Source of the DNA: Mangrovactinospora gilvigrisea
GTDB lineage: Bacteria; Actinomycetota; Actinomycetes; Streptomycetales; Streptomycetaceae
NCBI RefSeq assembly: GCF_001879105.1
Contig: NZ_MLCF01000064.1
Location: 1 to 57,776 of the forward strand
Length of the DNA stretch: 57,776 nucleotides
Reading direction: 5' to 3'
Shown: piece by piece, positions 41,969 to 50,443 of the stretch
How positions within the stretch are numbered: the first letter of the stretch is position 1
Layout of the letters: each line of letters starts with the position of its first letter
Made by a program: the position numbers and the translations under genes
Notes under the pieces: model-generated
Database searches by the model: none
Told to the model about the DNA's origin: nothing
The model's input: only the letters and a program-made list of their open reading frames with translations

Positions 41969-43767
41969 ACCGGGCCTCCCGCTCCCGGCGCGCGCTCCGC
42001 GCCCTCGCCCTGTGGCCGGAGACGGCCCTGCGCGCCGCCCCCGGCCACACCGCGCTGCTCGCCGTCTGCGTCACCGTGCAGGCCGTCGCCGCGCCCGCGC
42101 AGTCCTTCGGGCTGGCCCGGCTGCTGGACGGCGTCACCGCGCACGACCGCCCGCGCATCAGCGTCGGCGCCGCCGTGATCGTCGCCGCGCTGCTCGGGGT
42201 CGCCGTCGTCAACGCCTTCTCGCTGCTGCTGGAGTCCGGCCTCTACGACCGGCTGCACGGCCATGTCCACCGCGAGCTGCTGCGCGTCAACAGCCTCGTC
42301 CCCGGCATCGAGCACCACGAGGACCCGGCCGTCGCCGACCGGCTCTCCCAAGTCCGCGACGACGTCGAGGACATGGCGCACTCCGCGCTCTACCTGATGG
42401 CGCCGATCGCCACCGCCGTCTCCACCGTCACCTCCCTCGGCCTGCTCGCCTCCGTCCACCCGCTGCTGCTGCTCGTCCCGCTCTTCGGCCTCGCCCGGAT
42501 GTGGGCGGCCACCCGCGCCGCCCGGCTGCGGCAGCGGTCCGTCGAGGAGGGCGCCGCCCGCGGACGCGTCCACCGCGAGCTGGTGCGCACCGCCGCCGAC
42601 CCGGCGCACGGCATCGAGCTGCGGGTCTTCGCGCTCCGCCCGTTCCTGCTGCGCCGCATGGAGCGGCTCGCGGCCGAGCTCAACGGGATGCAGCGCACCG
42701 CCTTCCGCCGCGGCGGGCGGGCCGAGGCGCTCACCGTCCTCGCCTTCGGCCTGCTCTACGCCGCCTCGGTGGTCTTCGCCGTCGCCCTCGCCCGCGAGGG
42801 CCGCATCACCCTCGGGCAGGTCGCCCTGGTCGTCACGCTCACGCCCGCCGTCCAGGGCATCGTCGCCTCCCTCGCCAACAGCATGAGCACCGCGGGGAAC
42901 ATGGCCCGCGTCTTCGGCCGCTACCGCTGGCTGCGCGACTACGCCGAGGACGCCGCGCGCCGCGCCCCCACCGGGCCCGCGCCGACCCGCCTCGCCGAGG
43001 GCATCGCGCTGCGCGGCGTCGGCTTCCGCTACCCCTCCGCCGACCGGCCCGCGCTCTCCGGCATCGACCTGGACCTGCCGGCCGGCGCCACCGTCGCCCT
43101 GGTCGGCGAGAACGGCGCCGGCAAGTCCACCCTCGTCAAGCTGCTGGCCAAGCTCTACTCCCCCACCTCCGGGACGATCACCGCGGACGGCGCCGACCTC
43201 GCCGCCGTCGCCCCGGACGCCTGGCGGGCCCGGCTCTCCGCCGGCTTCCAGGACTTCACCCGCTTCGAGTTCACCGCCGGCGAGACCATCGGCGTCGGCG
43301 ACCTGCCCCGGCTCGGCGACGAGCCCGCGCTGCGCGGCGCCGCCGCCCGCGCCGACGCCGGCCCGCTGCTGGAGCGGCTGCCGGACGGCCTCGCCCAGCG
43401 CCTCGGCAAGCGCTTCAAGGACGGCGCCGACCTCTCCGGCGGGCAGTGGCAACGCCTCGCCCTGGCCCGGGCGTTCCTCCGGGAGGGCCCGCTGCTCCTG
43501 CTGCTGGACGAGCCCACCGCGGCGCTCGACCCGGAGGCGGAGCACGCCCTCTTCGCGCGGTTCGCGGACGCCTCGCGCGCGGCGGCGCGCCGCACGGGCG
43601 GCATCACGCTGCTGGTGTCGCACCGCTTCTCCACGGTGCGGACGGCCGATCTGATCGTCGTCATGGAGGGCGGGCGGATCACCGAGCGGGGCAGCCACGA
43701 GGAGCTGGTGGCGGCGGGCGGCCGCTACGCGGAGCTGTTCGAACTCCAGGCCCGCGCCTACCGCTAA
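41965..43767 (+). CDS. ABC exporter half-transporter (membrane + ATPase), second of pair
   Basis: 600 residues, same architecture as the preceding gene. Walker A is LVGENGAGKSTLVKLL, signature DLSGGQWQRLALARAF, Walker B LLLLLDEPTAALD and H-loop LLVSHRFSTVR. Both ATPase sites of the predicted heterodimer therefore look catalytically competent. The membrane half (HTALLAVCVTVQAVAAPAQSFG) has a long polar loop with EHHEDPAVADRLSQVRDD, similar in position to one in its partner. Closest functional types are peptide or drug exporters. It overlaps its partner by 4 nt. Confidence 0.9.
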   Translation: MNRASRSRRALRALALWPETALRAAPGHTALLAVCVTVQAVAAPAQSFGLARLLDGVTAHDRPRISVGAAVIVAALLGVAVVNAFSLLLESGLYDRLHGHVHRELLRVNSLVPGIEHHEDPAVADRLSQVRDDVEDMAHSALYLMAPIATAVSTVTSLGLLASVHPLLLLVPLFGLARMWAATRAARLRQRSVEEGAARGRVHRELVRTAADPAHGIELRVFALRPFLLRRMERLAAELNGMQRTAFRRGGRAEALTVLAFGLLYAASVVFAVALAREGRITLGQVALVVTLTPAVQGIVASLANSMSTAGNMARVFGRYRWLRDYAEDAARRAPTGPAPTRLAEGIALRGVGFRYPSADRPALSGIDLDLPAGATVALVGENGAGKSTLVKLLAKLYSPTSGTITADGADLAAVAPDAWRARLSAGFQDFTRFEFTAGETIGVGDLPRLGDEPALRGAAARADAGPLLERLPDGLAQRLGKRFKDGADLSGGQWQRLALARAFLREGPLLLLLDEPTAALDPEAEHALFARFADASRAAARRTGGITLLVSHRFSTVRTADLIVVMEGGRITERGSHEELVAAGGRYAELFELQARAYR

Positions 43768-43880
43768 GCCCGCTCAGGCGCGGGGCCGCCGGGGGACGGA
43801 CGCTGACGCCGCGGGTCCGCCCTGCCCACTCGCGCCGTTCCCCGCGCCCCTCGCGGGACCGCAGCGCCTAACCTGCCGGT

Positions 43881-44732
43881 ATGTCCACGACTGCCGCGGG
43901 CACCGCCCCGTGCCTCTCGTTCCTCACCGACTTCGGCCTCCAGGACGTCTTCGTCGCCGCCTGCCACGGCGTGATGGCGACCCTCGCCCCGCACTCCCGG
44001 ATCATCGACGTCACCCATCTGGTGCCGCCCGGCGACATCCGGCAGGGCGCCGCGCTGCTGGCGCAGGCGCTGCCCCATCTGCCGCCGGCGGGCGTCCATG
44101 TGGCGGTCGTCGACCCGGGGGTGGGGACGTCCCGCCGCGCGATCGCGGTGTCCACGGAATCCGGACACCGCCTCGTCGGGCCCGACAACGGCCTGCTGCT
44201 GCCGGCCGCCGACGCGCTCGGCGGCGTCGCGGAGGCCCGCGAGCTGAGCAACGCGGCCCTGCACCGCCACCCGGTCTCCCGCACCTTCCACGGCCGGGAC
44301 GTCTTCTCCCCGGTGGCGGCGCGGCTCGCGGTCGGCACCCCGTTCGCCGAGGTCGGCCCGGAGCTGGACGCGGCGGCGCTGGTGCGGCTCCCGGAGCCGC
44401 GGCTGGCGCTGCTGCCGGGCGGCGCCGCCGAAACGGAGATCGTCACGGTGGACCGCTTCGGCAACCTGCAGACCGGCCTGGACGCGGCCCTGTTGGACCG
44501 CCTCGGCCTGGTGCCCGGCCCCGGCGCGCGGGTGCGGGTGGGGGCGGCGGGCGCGCCGGACGGCGGCGGGGAGGTCCCGCTCGCCACCACGTTCGGGGAC
44601 GTGCCCGTCGGCGGGGCCGTCGCCTACCTGGACTCCTCGGGCCTGCTCACCCTCGCCGTCAACGGCGGCAGCGCGGCCGCCCGCTTCGGTCTGGGCGCGG
44701 GCGAGGTGCTGCGGGTGAGTGGCTGCGGGTGA
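43881..44732 (+). CDS. SAM hydroxide adenosyltransferase (SAM hydrolase, DUF62 family)
   Basis: 283 residues. The family opens with LSFLTDFGLQDVFVAACHGVM, then IIDVTHLVPPGDIRQGAALL. The VDPGVGTSRRAIAV and RTFHGRDVFSPVAARLA segments carry the Asp-Arg-His set used to activate water. Members hydrolyse S-adenosylmethionine to adenosine and methionine and are relatives of fluorinase and chlorinase. The conserved Asp, Arg and His favour hydrolase rather than halogenase activity. The biological role is unknown. ATG 43881 is the natural start. It is convergent with the carbohydrate-binding membrane protein gene. Confidence 0.92.
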   Translation: MSTTAAGTAPCLSFLTDFGLQDVFVAACHGVMATLAPHSRIIDVTHLVPPGDIRQGAALLAQALPHLPPAGVHVAVVDPGVGTSRRAIAVSTESGHRLVGPDNGLLLPAADALGGVAEARELSNAALHRHPVSRTFHGRDVFSPVAARLAVGTPFAEVGPELDAAALVRLPEPRLALLPGGAAETEIVTVDRFGNLQTGLDAALLDRLGLVPGPGARVRVGAAGAPDGGGEVPLATTFGDVPVGGAVAYLDSSGLLTLAVNGGSAAARFGLGAGEVLRVSGCG

Positions 44733-44796
44733 GTGGCGCGGACAACAGCTGATCGTTATCCGGCCGTGACCGCCGCGTCGCACGCGGCGGTGCGGT

Positions 44797-45774
44797 TCAC
44801 CAGCCGGAGGCATCGCCCTGAAGCTGCCCCTGGGCCAGCTTCATCTGGTCGATGTTGTAGGTGCAGACCTCGCCGGCGTCGCACTTCATCTGGATGGTGT
44901 GCCGGCCGGGGCTCAGCTGGATGTACGAGTAGGTGGTCTGCCAGTTCTCCCAGCTCGGCTTGGCGCCGCCGAACACCTTGAGCGCCATGGTGTTCGTCTT
45001 CTTGCCGTCGATGTATATCGACGCCGACGCCTTGTCCTTGGCGTCGCCGTCGCCGCCGTTGGCGTACCGCACGAAGAGGGTGTACTGCCCGGCGGTGGCC
45101 GTGTTGACCTGCCAGCCCGCGGTGGCGCCGACCGTCCCCATGCCCTGCACGAACTGGCCGCCGGGGCTGAGCGCGCCCTTGTGGTTGCCGGCCAGCGAGG
45201 CGCCGCCGGAGAGCTGCAGCTTGGTGGCGTCCGTCGACTGGGAGCCGGACTTGGGCTTCCCGGTCGGCTTCTTCGCCGGGGCGTGCGTGCCGGACTGCGC
45301 CTTGGCGGTGGGCGAGGACCCGGCTTTCGCCTTCCCGTCGCCGCCGCTGCCGGGCAGTATCGCGATGACCACCCCCGCGACCACCGCGAGGATCACACCG
45401 GCGCCCGCGACGAGCAGCCCCTTGCTGGGCCCGCCACCGCCGCCGCCGTGGTGCCCGCCGGTCTCCTCCGGCGGGACGTAGCGGGGCGGGGGCATCTGCT
45501 GCTGGTACGCGGGCCCCTGCTCCGGGTAGGCCGCCGGGGGCGCCGGCTGCTGCTGGTAGCCGGCCGGGTGGCGGCCGACCTGGGTGGCCTGCGTGTAGGA
45601 GGTCCGCGGGACCCCCGGGGCCGCGGCGCCGGGCGCCGCCTCGACACCGGCGCCGTACGTGGCGCCCGCGTCATAGCTGCCCCCTGCTGCCCCGGCCTCG
45701 CCGCCGTCAGGGCGGTAGAGGTAGGCGAACGGGTCGTCCTGCTCGTCGGGCAGGCCGTTGGTGCCGGCCGTCAT
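44797..45774 (-). CDS. Membrane-anchored protein with C-terminal carbohydrate-binding-like domain
   Basis: 325 residues. Residues 1-115 are low-complexity, cytoplasmic and rich in Gly, Pro and Gln (QQQPAPPAAYPEQGPAYQQQ). One transmembrane helix follows (GLLVAGAGVILAVVAGVVIAIL), then a Ser/Lys/Pro-rich linker and an exported C-terminal domain. That domain has a CBM35/CBM6-like beta pattern (QYTLFVRYANGG, then SASIYIDGKK and LSPGRHTIQMKCDAGE). It may bind glycans in the cell wall. I chose ATG 45774 (MTAGTNG); a TTG four codons upstream is possible. Confidence 0.75.
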   Translation of the reverse strand: MTAGTNGLPDEQDDPFAYLYRPDGGEAGAAGGSYDAGATYGAGVEAAPGAAAPGVPRTSYTQATQVGRHPAGYQQQPAPPAAYPEQGPAYQQQMPPPRYVPPEETGGHHGGGGGGPSKGLLVAGAGVILAVVAGVVIAILPGSGGDGKAKAGSSPTAKAQSGTHAPAKKPTGKPKSGSQSTDATKLQLSGGASLAGNHKGALSPGGQFVQGMGTVGATAGWQVNTATAGQYTLFVRYANGGDGDAKDKASASIYIDGKKTNTMALKVFGGAKPSWENWQTTYSYIQLSPGRHTIQMKCDAGEVCTYNIDQMKLAQGQLQGDASGW

Positions 45775-45982
45775 CGCGGTCGTCAACTCCCAACTCCGGC
45801 GGGTACAGATGGCCGCCTGGCACCCTACCTCTCCGAGCCAGGGCCGAATGCCGCCTGCGTCCGGTCCGTTATCTTCGCCACAGGACCGTCCGTATTTTTC
45901 CGGACACCGTTCATCTCGTCTTTAGCCCGGGTACCCGGGCCGATACCGGCCCCGCCGGCCCCGCGGAGCGCCGGCCCGGCCC

Positions 45983-47614
45983 TCAGCCGCGACGGGAGCG
46001 GGCCCGGCCGCGCTTCTGACGGTACATCCGCTGATCAGCCGTCTGGAGCAGCTGATCGGCCGTCATACCCGCCGCCGCCCAGCCGATTCCGAAGCTGACG
46101 CCGACCCGCACCGACACCCCCGTGGCGCCCTCCAGGAGGATCGGCGCGGTCACCGCCTGCTCCAGCCGCGCCGCCAGGTCCGCGGCCTCCTCCTCGACCA
46201 CATGGTCGGCGAGGACCACGAACTCGTCGCCGCCCAGCCGGGCGACGGTGTCGCCGACCCGCACCGCCTGCTGCAGCCTGCGGGCCACCTCCACCAGCAC
46301 CGCGTCGCCGGCATGGTGCCCATAACGGTCGTTGATGGGCTTGAATCCGTCGAGATCGCAGAAGATGACGGCCACCGAGCGATCGTTTCCGCTCGGGACC
46401 GCGCCCCCCAGCGACAGCGGGGAGAGATGCGGCAGCTGCGGGAGCATCCGCTCCAGACGGGCCCGCAGCTCGGCCGCGTTGGGCAGCCCGGTGAGCGAGT
46501 CGTGGCTGGCGCGGTGCACCAGCGCCTCCTCCTCGCGGCGCCGCTCGTCGATGTCCTCGACGTGGGTGAGCAGGTAGTGCGGCCCCTCGCCGGTGTCCAC
46601 CAGCACCGAGTTGCGCAGGCACACCCAGATGTAGGTGCCGTCCCGGCGGGAGAGCCGCACCTCGGCGAGCCCGCCGCCCGGCGGGGCGTCCAACAGCGTC
46701 TGCAGGTCCTCGGGATGGACGAGGTCGCTGAACGCGAAGCGACGCAGAGCGGTCGCACTCCTCCCCAGCATCCGGCACAACGCGTCATTGGCGCGCAGCA
46801 GTTTGCCAATGCGTTCACCGGGATAGAGCTCGGTCATCGCCATCCCGCTCGGCGCGTACTCGAACGCCTGCCGGAAGCTCTCCTCGCTGGCCCTCAGTGC
46901 CTTCTGCTCGCGCTCCAGCCGGGCCATCGCCCGCTGCATGCCGAGCCGGAGGTTGGCGTTGGTGAGGGCTATCGCCGCGTGCAGCGCGTACAGCTCCATG
47001 CTCTCCCGCACCCACGCCCCGGGCCGCCTACCACTGCGCGGCCGGTCCACGGTGATCACGCCGAGCAGCTCCCGGGAGGCGGTGTGCATCGGCACCATCA
47101 GCACGTCGCCGGGCTGCCACTCGGTGGGGTCGGAGGAGACGGTGATGCCGGGGTTCGTCCAGCGCGGGACACCGTTGCCGAGGAACCGGCCGCCGCGCTC
47201 CTGGGGTATGAACCGCAGCGAGCCGAGCCGCTCGGCCCCGGCGAGCATCTGCTCCCAGGCGGCGCGCGGCGCGCTGGTGCCCAGGTAGCTGTCGCGCAGG
47301 TCCTCGGTGCCGGCCACCGCGGCGACCATCAGATCGCCGCCGGGGCGCACCAGGTGACACGCCGCCAGCTGGTAGTCGGTGCCGGCGACGACGCCCTCGG
47401 CGACCGCCTGAAGGGTGTCCGGCAGCGGCCGGTGCACATTGAGGTTGGCGACGGCGCCGTGCAGCGCGCGCAGCGAGGAGAGCCGGACGTAGGGGTCGGT
47501 GCCGCCGGCGGCGCGGCTCTCGAACCCGGCCCCGTTCTGCTGGGGCGCGCGGCGCGGCCCGCCGGACTGCTCCGGGACGAGCGGGGAGACAGGGGTGTCC
47601 ATCGACGACGACAT
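45983..47614 (-). CDS. cdgB: GAF-PAS-GGDEF diguanylate cyclase, CdgB-like
   Basis: 543 residues. A GAF-like domain occupies roughly 50-220 (NVHRPLPDTLQAVAEGVVAG). It is followed by a short coiled coil (ARLEREQKALRASEESFRQ), a PAS/PAC domain (~240-370) and a C-terminal GGDEF domain. The active site RLGGDEFVVL is intact near residues 458-466, and the inhibitory I-site RVGD lies exactly five residues before it. It should therefore make c-di-GMP with product inhibition. The architecture and location near nagKA match Streptomyces CdgB, a developmental regulator under BldD. ATG 47614 was chosen. There is no EAL domain. Confidence 0.9.
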   Translation of the reverse strand: MSSSMDTPVSPLVPEQSGGPRRAPQQNGAGFESRAAGGTDPYVRLSSLRALHGAVANLNVHRPLPDTLQAVAEGVVAGTDYQLAACHLVRPGGDLMVAAVAGTEDLRDSYLGTSAPRAAWEQMLAGAERLGSLRFIPQERGGRFLGNGVPRWTNPGITVSSDPTEWQPGDVLMVPMHTASRELLGVITVDRPRSGRRPGAWVRESMELYALHAAIALTNANLRLGMQRAMARLEREQKALRASEESFRQAFEYAPSGMAMTELYPGERIGKLLRANDALCRMLGRSATALRRFAFSDLVHPEDLQTLLDAPPGGGLAEVRLSRRDGTYIWVCLRNSVLVDTGEGPHYLLTHVEDIDERRREEEALVHRASHDSLTGLPNAAELRARLERMLPQLPHLSPLSLGGAVPSGNDRSVAVIFCDLDGFKPINDRYGHHAGDAVLVEVARRLQQAVRVGDTVARLGGDEFVVLADHVVEEEAADLAARLEQAVTAPILLEGATGVSVRVGVSFGIGWAAAGMTADQLLQTADQRMYRQKRGRARSRRG

Positions 47615-47978
47615 CACCGCGGACTCACCCTCCACTCCCGCCTCCGTCCCGCCACTGCGTGCCACCCGCGGCCGCAAGGGGCCTCCGCTCAAAGAATGCA
47701 CCACTCGCGGCCGTTCGGTCACTCCCGGTGCCTGGCAGGACGCGCAATACCGATCCGAAACTTCCGGATTCGAGTCGTATGTCGTCCGGAATCTTTACCT
47801 TCTCTGGAACGCCGCTATCCTGGGTAATTCGCCCATGGCATATGCGAAGCCGTATCCGGTACTCCGGACCCATTCGCCCCTCGACCAAGGGCCGAGCCCC
47901 GACCCCTCCTCCGGACCCATGTGCCCGGGCCGCCGCGCGGCCTACAGTCGAGGGGTGCACAGCCAAGAAGGAGCGTTC
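47615..47978. other. Divergent promoter region between cdgB and the flavin reductase gene (364 bp)
   Basis: No gene is visible. The middle is less GC-rich than usual and contains an inverted repeat TTCCGGA (47762-47768) / TCCGGAA (47785-47791) spaced by 16 bp, a plausible regulator site. cdgB promoters in Streptomyces bind BldD, but I could not find a full BldD consensus here. Confidence 0.5.
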
Positions 47979-48512
47979 GTGGAAGCCCGTTCCGATGCCG
48001 CGGAACCGCAGGCCGGCGTCGAGGAGTTCAAGGCCGCCCTGGCCCGCCTCGCCGGCGGAGTGACCCTCGTCACCGCCTTCGACCCGGACGACGGGCCGCG
48101 CGGCGAGGACGTCGGCATGACCGCCACCGCGTTCCTCTCCATCTCGCTGGAACCGCCGCTCGTCATGGTGAGCGTCCGCACCGGCTCCCGGATGGAGGAC
48201 GTCCTGGACCGCCAGCCGTGCTGGGCCGTCTCGATCCTCTCCGACAGCCAGCGCCACATCGCCGGCCGCTTCGCGCTGCGCGGCCGCATCAGCGACCGGC
48301 TGCTCTTCGAGGACATCGCCTACTACCGCGGCGAGCACAGCGGCGCCCCCGTCCTCGGCGGCGCGCTCGCCTGGGTCGAGGCGCGCACCGAGCAGCGCAT
48401 CGAGGCCGGCGACCACACCCTGTTCATCGGCCGGGTGCTCGCCGCCCGCACCCCGAGCGCGGACGGCAGGCCGCTCGCCTACTTCCGGGGCCGCTACCAC
48501 CAGCTGGGCTGA
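47979..48512 (+). CDS. Flavin reductase family protein (FMN-binding)
   Basis: 177 residues with the FMN-binding split-barrel fold. Key segments are FKAALARLAGGVTLVTAF, MTATAFLSISLEPPLVMVSV, CWAVSILSDSQRHIAGRFA and the family's EAGDHTLFIGRV with the GDH motif. It probably reduces flavin with NAD(P)H for a partner monooxygenase, though none is adjacent. I chose GTG 47979, with AAGGAG 6 nt upstream, over GTG 47955, which lacks a site. The convergent arfB gene follows after a repeat-rich spacer. Confidence 0.9.
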   Translation: MEARSDAAEPQAGVEEFKAALARLAGGVTLVTAFDPDDGPRGEDVGMTATAFLSISLEPPLVMVSVRTGSRMEDVLDRQPCWAVSILSDSQRHIAGRFALRGRISDRLLFEDIAYYRGEHSGAPVLGGALAWVEARTEQRIEAGDHTLFIGRVLAARTPSADGRPLAYFRGRYHQLG

Positions 48513-48522
48513 CGGCCCCCCG

Positions 48523-48600
48523 GCGCGTCACCGCTCGCCGCGTCAGCACTCCCGGCGTCACCGCTCGCGCGTCACCTCGCGCGTCACCACTCGCCGCGGC
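48523..48600. repeat. Degenerate tandem GCGTCACC-type repeats between convergent genes
   Basis: At least four variants of GCGTCACCGCTCGC occur in a row between the flavin reductase stop and the arfB stop, running slightly into the latter. Spacing is irregular. This is probably slippage-derived sequence. Confidence 0.6.
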
Positions 48601-49039
48601 GGCCCTTCTTGACGTCGCCGCGCCGCTTCTTGTCCGTCAGCCGCCGCTCGTTGACGCCCCGGCTCTTCCGCGTCGGCCTGCGCCGCGGGGGCGGCGGCGC
48701 CACCGCCTCGTCCAGCAGCGCCTGCAGCCGGCTGAGCGCGGCCTGACGGTTGCGCCACTGCGAGCGGTGCTCGGCGGCGTGCACCGCCAGCACCCGGCCG
48801 TCCAGCAGCCGCGGCCCCAGACGGGCCAGCGCCCGGTCCCGCAGCGGCCCCTCCAGCACCCCGCTGGCCACCACGTCCCAGCGCGCCTCCACCGCCGAGT
48901 CGGTGGTGTTGACGTGCTGCCCGCCCGGCCCCGAGGCACGCGAGAACCGCCACACCACCTCGGCCTCCGGCACCGCGGGACGGGTGGCGGGGCGCGGCGG
49001 CGCGGCCGCTCGGCGGGCTGCGGGACGCGACGGGTTCAT
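48584..49039 (-). CDS. arfB: Peptidyl-tRNA hydrolase ArfB (ribosome rescue)
   Basis: 151 residues with the class I release-factor catalytic motif ASGPGGQHVNTTDSAVEARW. The C-terminus is the long basic tail (KSRGVNERRLTDKKRRGDVK) that enters the empty mRNA channel. It hydrolyses peptidyl-tRNA on ribosomes stalled without a stop codon, as a backup to tmRNA. ATG 49039 was chosen; it gives a short basic Pro/Ala-rich leader before VVWRFSRASGPGGQ. An upstream in-frame ATG at 49234 would add a long, non-homologous leader that crosses a tandem repeat. Confidence 0.92.
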   Translation of the reverse strand: MNPSRPAARRAAAPPRPATRPAVPEAEVVWRFSRASGPGGQHVNTTDSAVEARWDVVASGVLEGPLRDRALARLGPRLLDGRVLAVHAAEHRSQWRNRQAALSRLQALLDEAVAPPPPRRRPTRKSRGVNERRLTDKKRRGDVKKGRRGEW

Positions 49040-49136
49040 GCCTCCATCATCGGAGGCGCCGCCCCGTTCCGTCACCCCGGTTTCCGCCGGGCGCTCAGAC
49101 CCTCGGCCCGAGAACCGGACCGCCGGTCGGACCGCG

Positions 49137-49172
49137 CGTCGGGCAACCCGTGGGGCAACCCGTCGGGCAACC
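49137..49172. repeat. Three tandem 12-bp units upstream of arfB
   Basis: CGT(C/G)GGGCAACC repeats three times (49137-49148, 49149-49160, 49161-49172) in the divergent region between arfB and the MHYT gene. Confidence 0.85.
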
Positions 49173-49287
49173 GTCCCTGATGGAGGGTCAGAGTCCGTTT
49201 CCTGACGATCCTTCGGAGATGACGGGTCCATCACGATCTGCGCACGGAATCGAACGCACCGTTGAACACCCAGGACAATGCTGTCCC

Positions 49288-50301
49288 ATGGCCACAGTCC
49301 ACCAATTCACCTACGGCCCGGTGACCCCTGTACTCGCGTATCTGATGTCCTGTCTCGGCTGCCACCTCGGCCTTCTGGCGATGACGAGGGCCCGCGCCGT
49401 CGGCCGCAGCAGCGTCGGCTGGCTCTCGCTCGCGGCGGTGGCAATCGGCGGGACCGGCATCTGGGTCATGCACTTCATCGCCATGCTCGGCTTCAGCATC
49501 TCCGGGCGCCGGATCGCCTTCAACCTGCCCCTCACCCTGCTCAGCGCCGTCATCGGGATGGTCTTCGTCGGCCTCGGCCTGGCCATCGTGCTTCGCGGCG
49601 GCCGCCGCGTGCTGCCGCTGGCCACCGCCGGCGTCCTCACCGGCCTCGGCGTCGCCGCCATGCACTACACCGGCATGTACGCGATGGACATGCAGGCCCA
49701 CCTCTCCTACGACCCGCTGCTGTTCGGCGCCTCCGTCGTCATCGCCGTCGTCGCCTCCACCGCCGCGCTCTGGTTCACCCTCAGCGTGCACCGCTGGTAC
49801 ACCGTGCTCAGCGCCACCGTGGTGATGGGCGTCGCGGTCACCGGCATGCACTACGTCGGGATGTACGCGCTGCGCGTCAAGCTCGTCGGCGACGGCACCG
49901 CGGCGGTCGGCGGCATCAGCGCCGACTCCATCCTGCTGCCGCTGATCCTGGGCGTCTGCCTGGTCTCGGTGGTGCTGCTCTTCATCATCGCCCTCTCCCC
50001 CGGCGAGGAAGAGCTCGAGGACATCGCCCGCCACCAGGCCCGGCTCGCCGAGTCCGCGTCCGCCTACGGGTCCGCCTCCGCCCCCGCGTCCGCCTACGAC
50101 CAACCCGCTCCCCCGGCCGCGCAGCCCGACCAGGGCCTCTCCGCCGGCTTCGCCCACGGCCCCGTCGCCCCCGCGCCGACCGGCGAGGAGAGCGTCTTCC
50201 GCCCCCGCATCGACCCCGACACCGGACGCGCCACCCGCCCCGGACGCGCCGCCCGCAGCGGCCGCTCCGGACGCGGCTCGCGCGTCGCTCGCAACCGCTG
50301 A
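49288..50301 (+). CDS. MHYT-domain integral membrane protein
   Basis: 337 residues. Seven hydrophobic helices span about residues 12-235 and include the repeated MHYT signatures MHFIAM, MHYTGMYAM and MHYVGMYAL. These have been proposed to bind copper and sense oxygen, CO or NO. The remaining ~95 residues are a cytoplasmic low-complexity tail rich in Ala, Pro, Ser and finally Arg-Gly-Ser. Unlike many MHYT proteins there is no attached GGDEF or EAL domain. A diguanylate cyclase gene is nearby at 45983, so a split sensor is conceivable but unproven. ATG 49288 precedes TVHQFTYGP. Confidence 0.92.
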   Translation: MATVHQFTYGPVTPVLAYLMSCLGCHLGLLAMTRARAVGRSSVGWLSLAAVAIGGTGIWVMHFIAMLGFSISGRRIAFNLPLTLLSAVIGMVFVGLGLAIVLRGGRRVLPLATAGVLTGLGVAAMHYTGMYAMDMQAHLSYDPLLFGASVVIAVVASTAALWFTLSVHRWYTVLSATVVMGVAVTGMHYVGMYALRVKLVGDGTAAVGGISADSILLPLILGVCLVSVVLLFIIALSPGEEELEDIARHQARLAESASAYGSASAPASAYDQPAPPAAQPDQGLSAGFAHGPVAPAPTGEESVFRPRIDPDTGRATRPGRAARSGRSGRGSRVARNR

Positions 50302-50372
50302 CGCGCCCCGCAGCCCGTCACAGCCGTTGAGCCGCGACCCCGCTCACGCCTTCCCCGCGAACCGGAAACCCC

Positions 50373-50401
50373 AGGGCCCGCCGACACCGTCGACGGGCCC
50401 T
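50373..50401. terminator. Bidirectional terminator between the MHYT gene and the FAD oxidoreductase gene
   Basis: AGGGCCCG (50373-50380) pairs with CGGGCCCT (50394-50401), with an inner CGAC/GTCG stem around ACC. It is followed by TTGATGATTT, so it has a weak T-rich side on the plus strand. The flanking genes converge on it. Confidence 0.85.
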
Positions 50402-50443
50402 TGATGATTTCCGGGATGATCTCCGCGTTCAGGCGGCCGGCGT

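Noticed and set aside
43881..44732. SAM-dependent halogenase (fluorinase/chlorinase) instead of SAM hydrolase
   Set aside because: The Asp-Arg-His set typical of the hydrolase group appears to be present and there is no halometabolite gene cluster nearby.
47615..47978. A BldD box in front of cdgB
   Set aside because: The best partial match (TCAC-N5-GTGC near 47719) lacks the conserved final A, so I cannot support it from the sequence.
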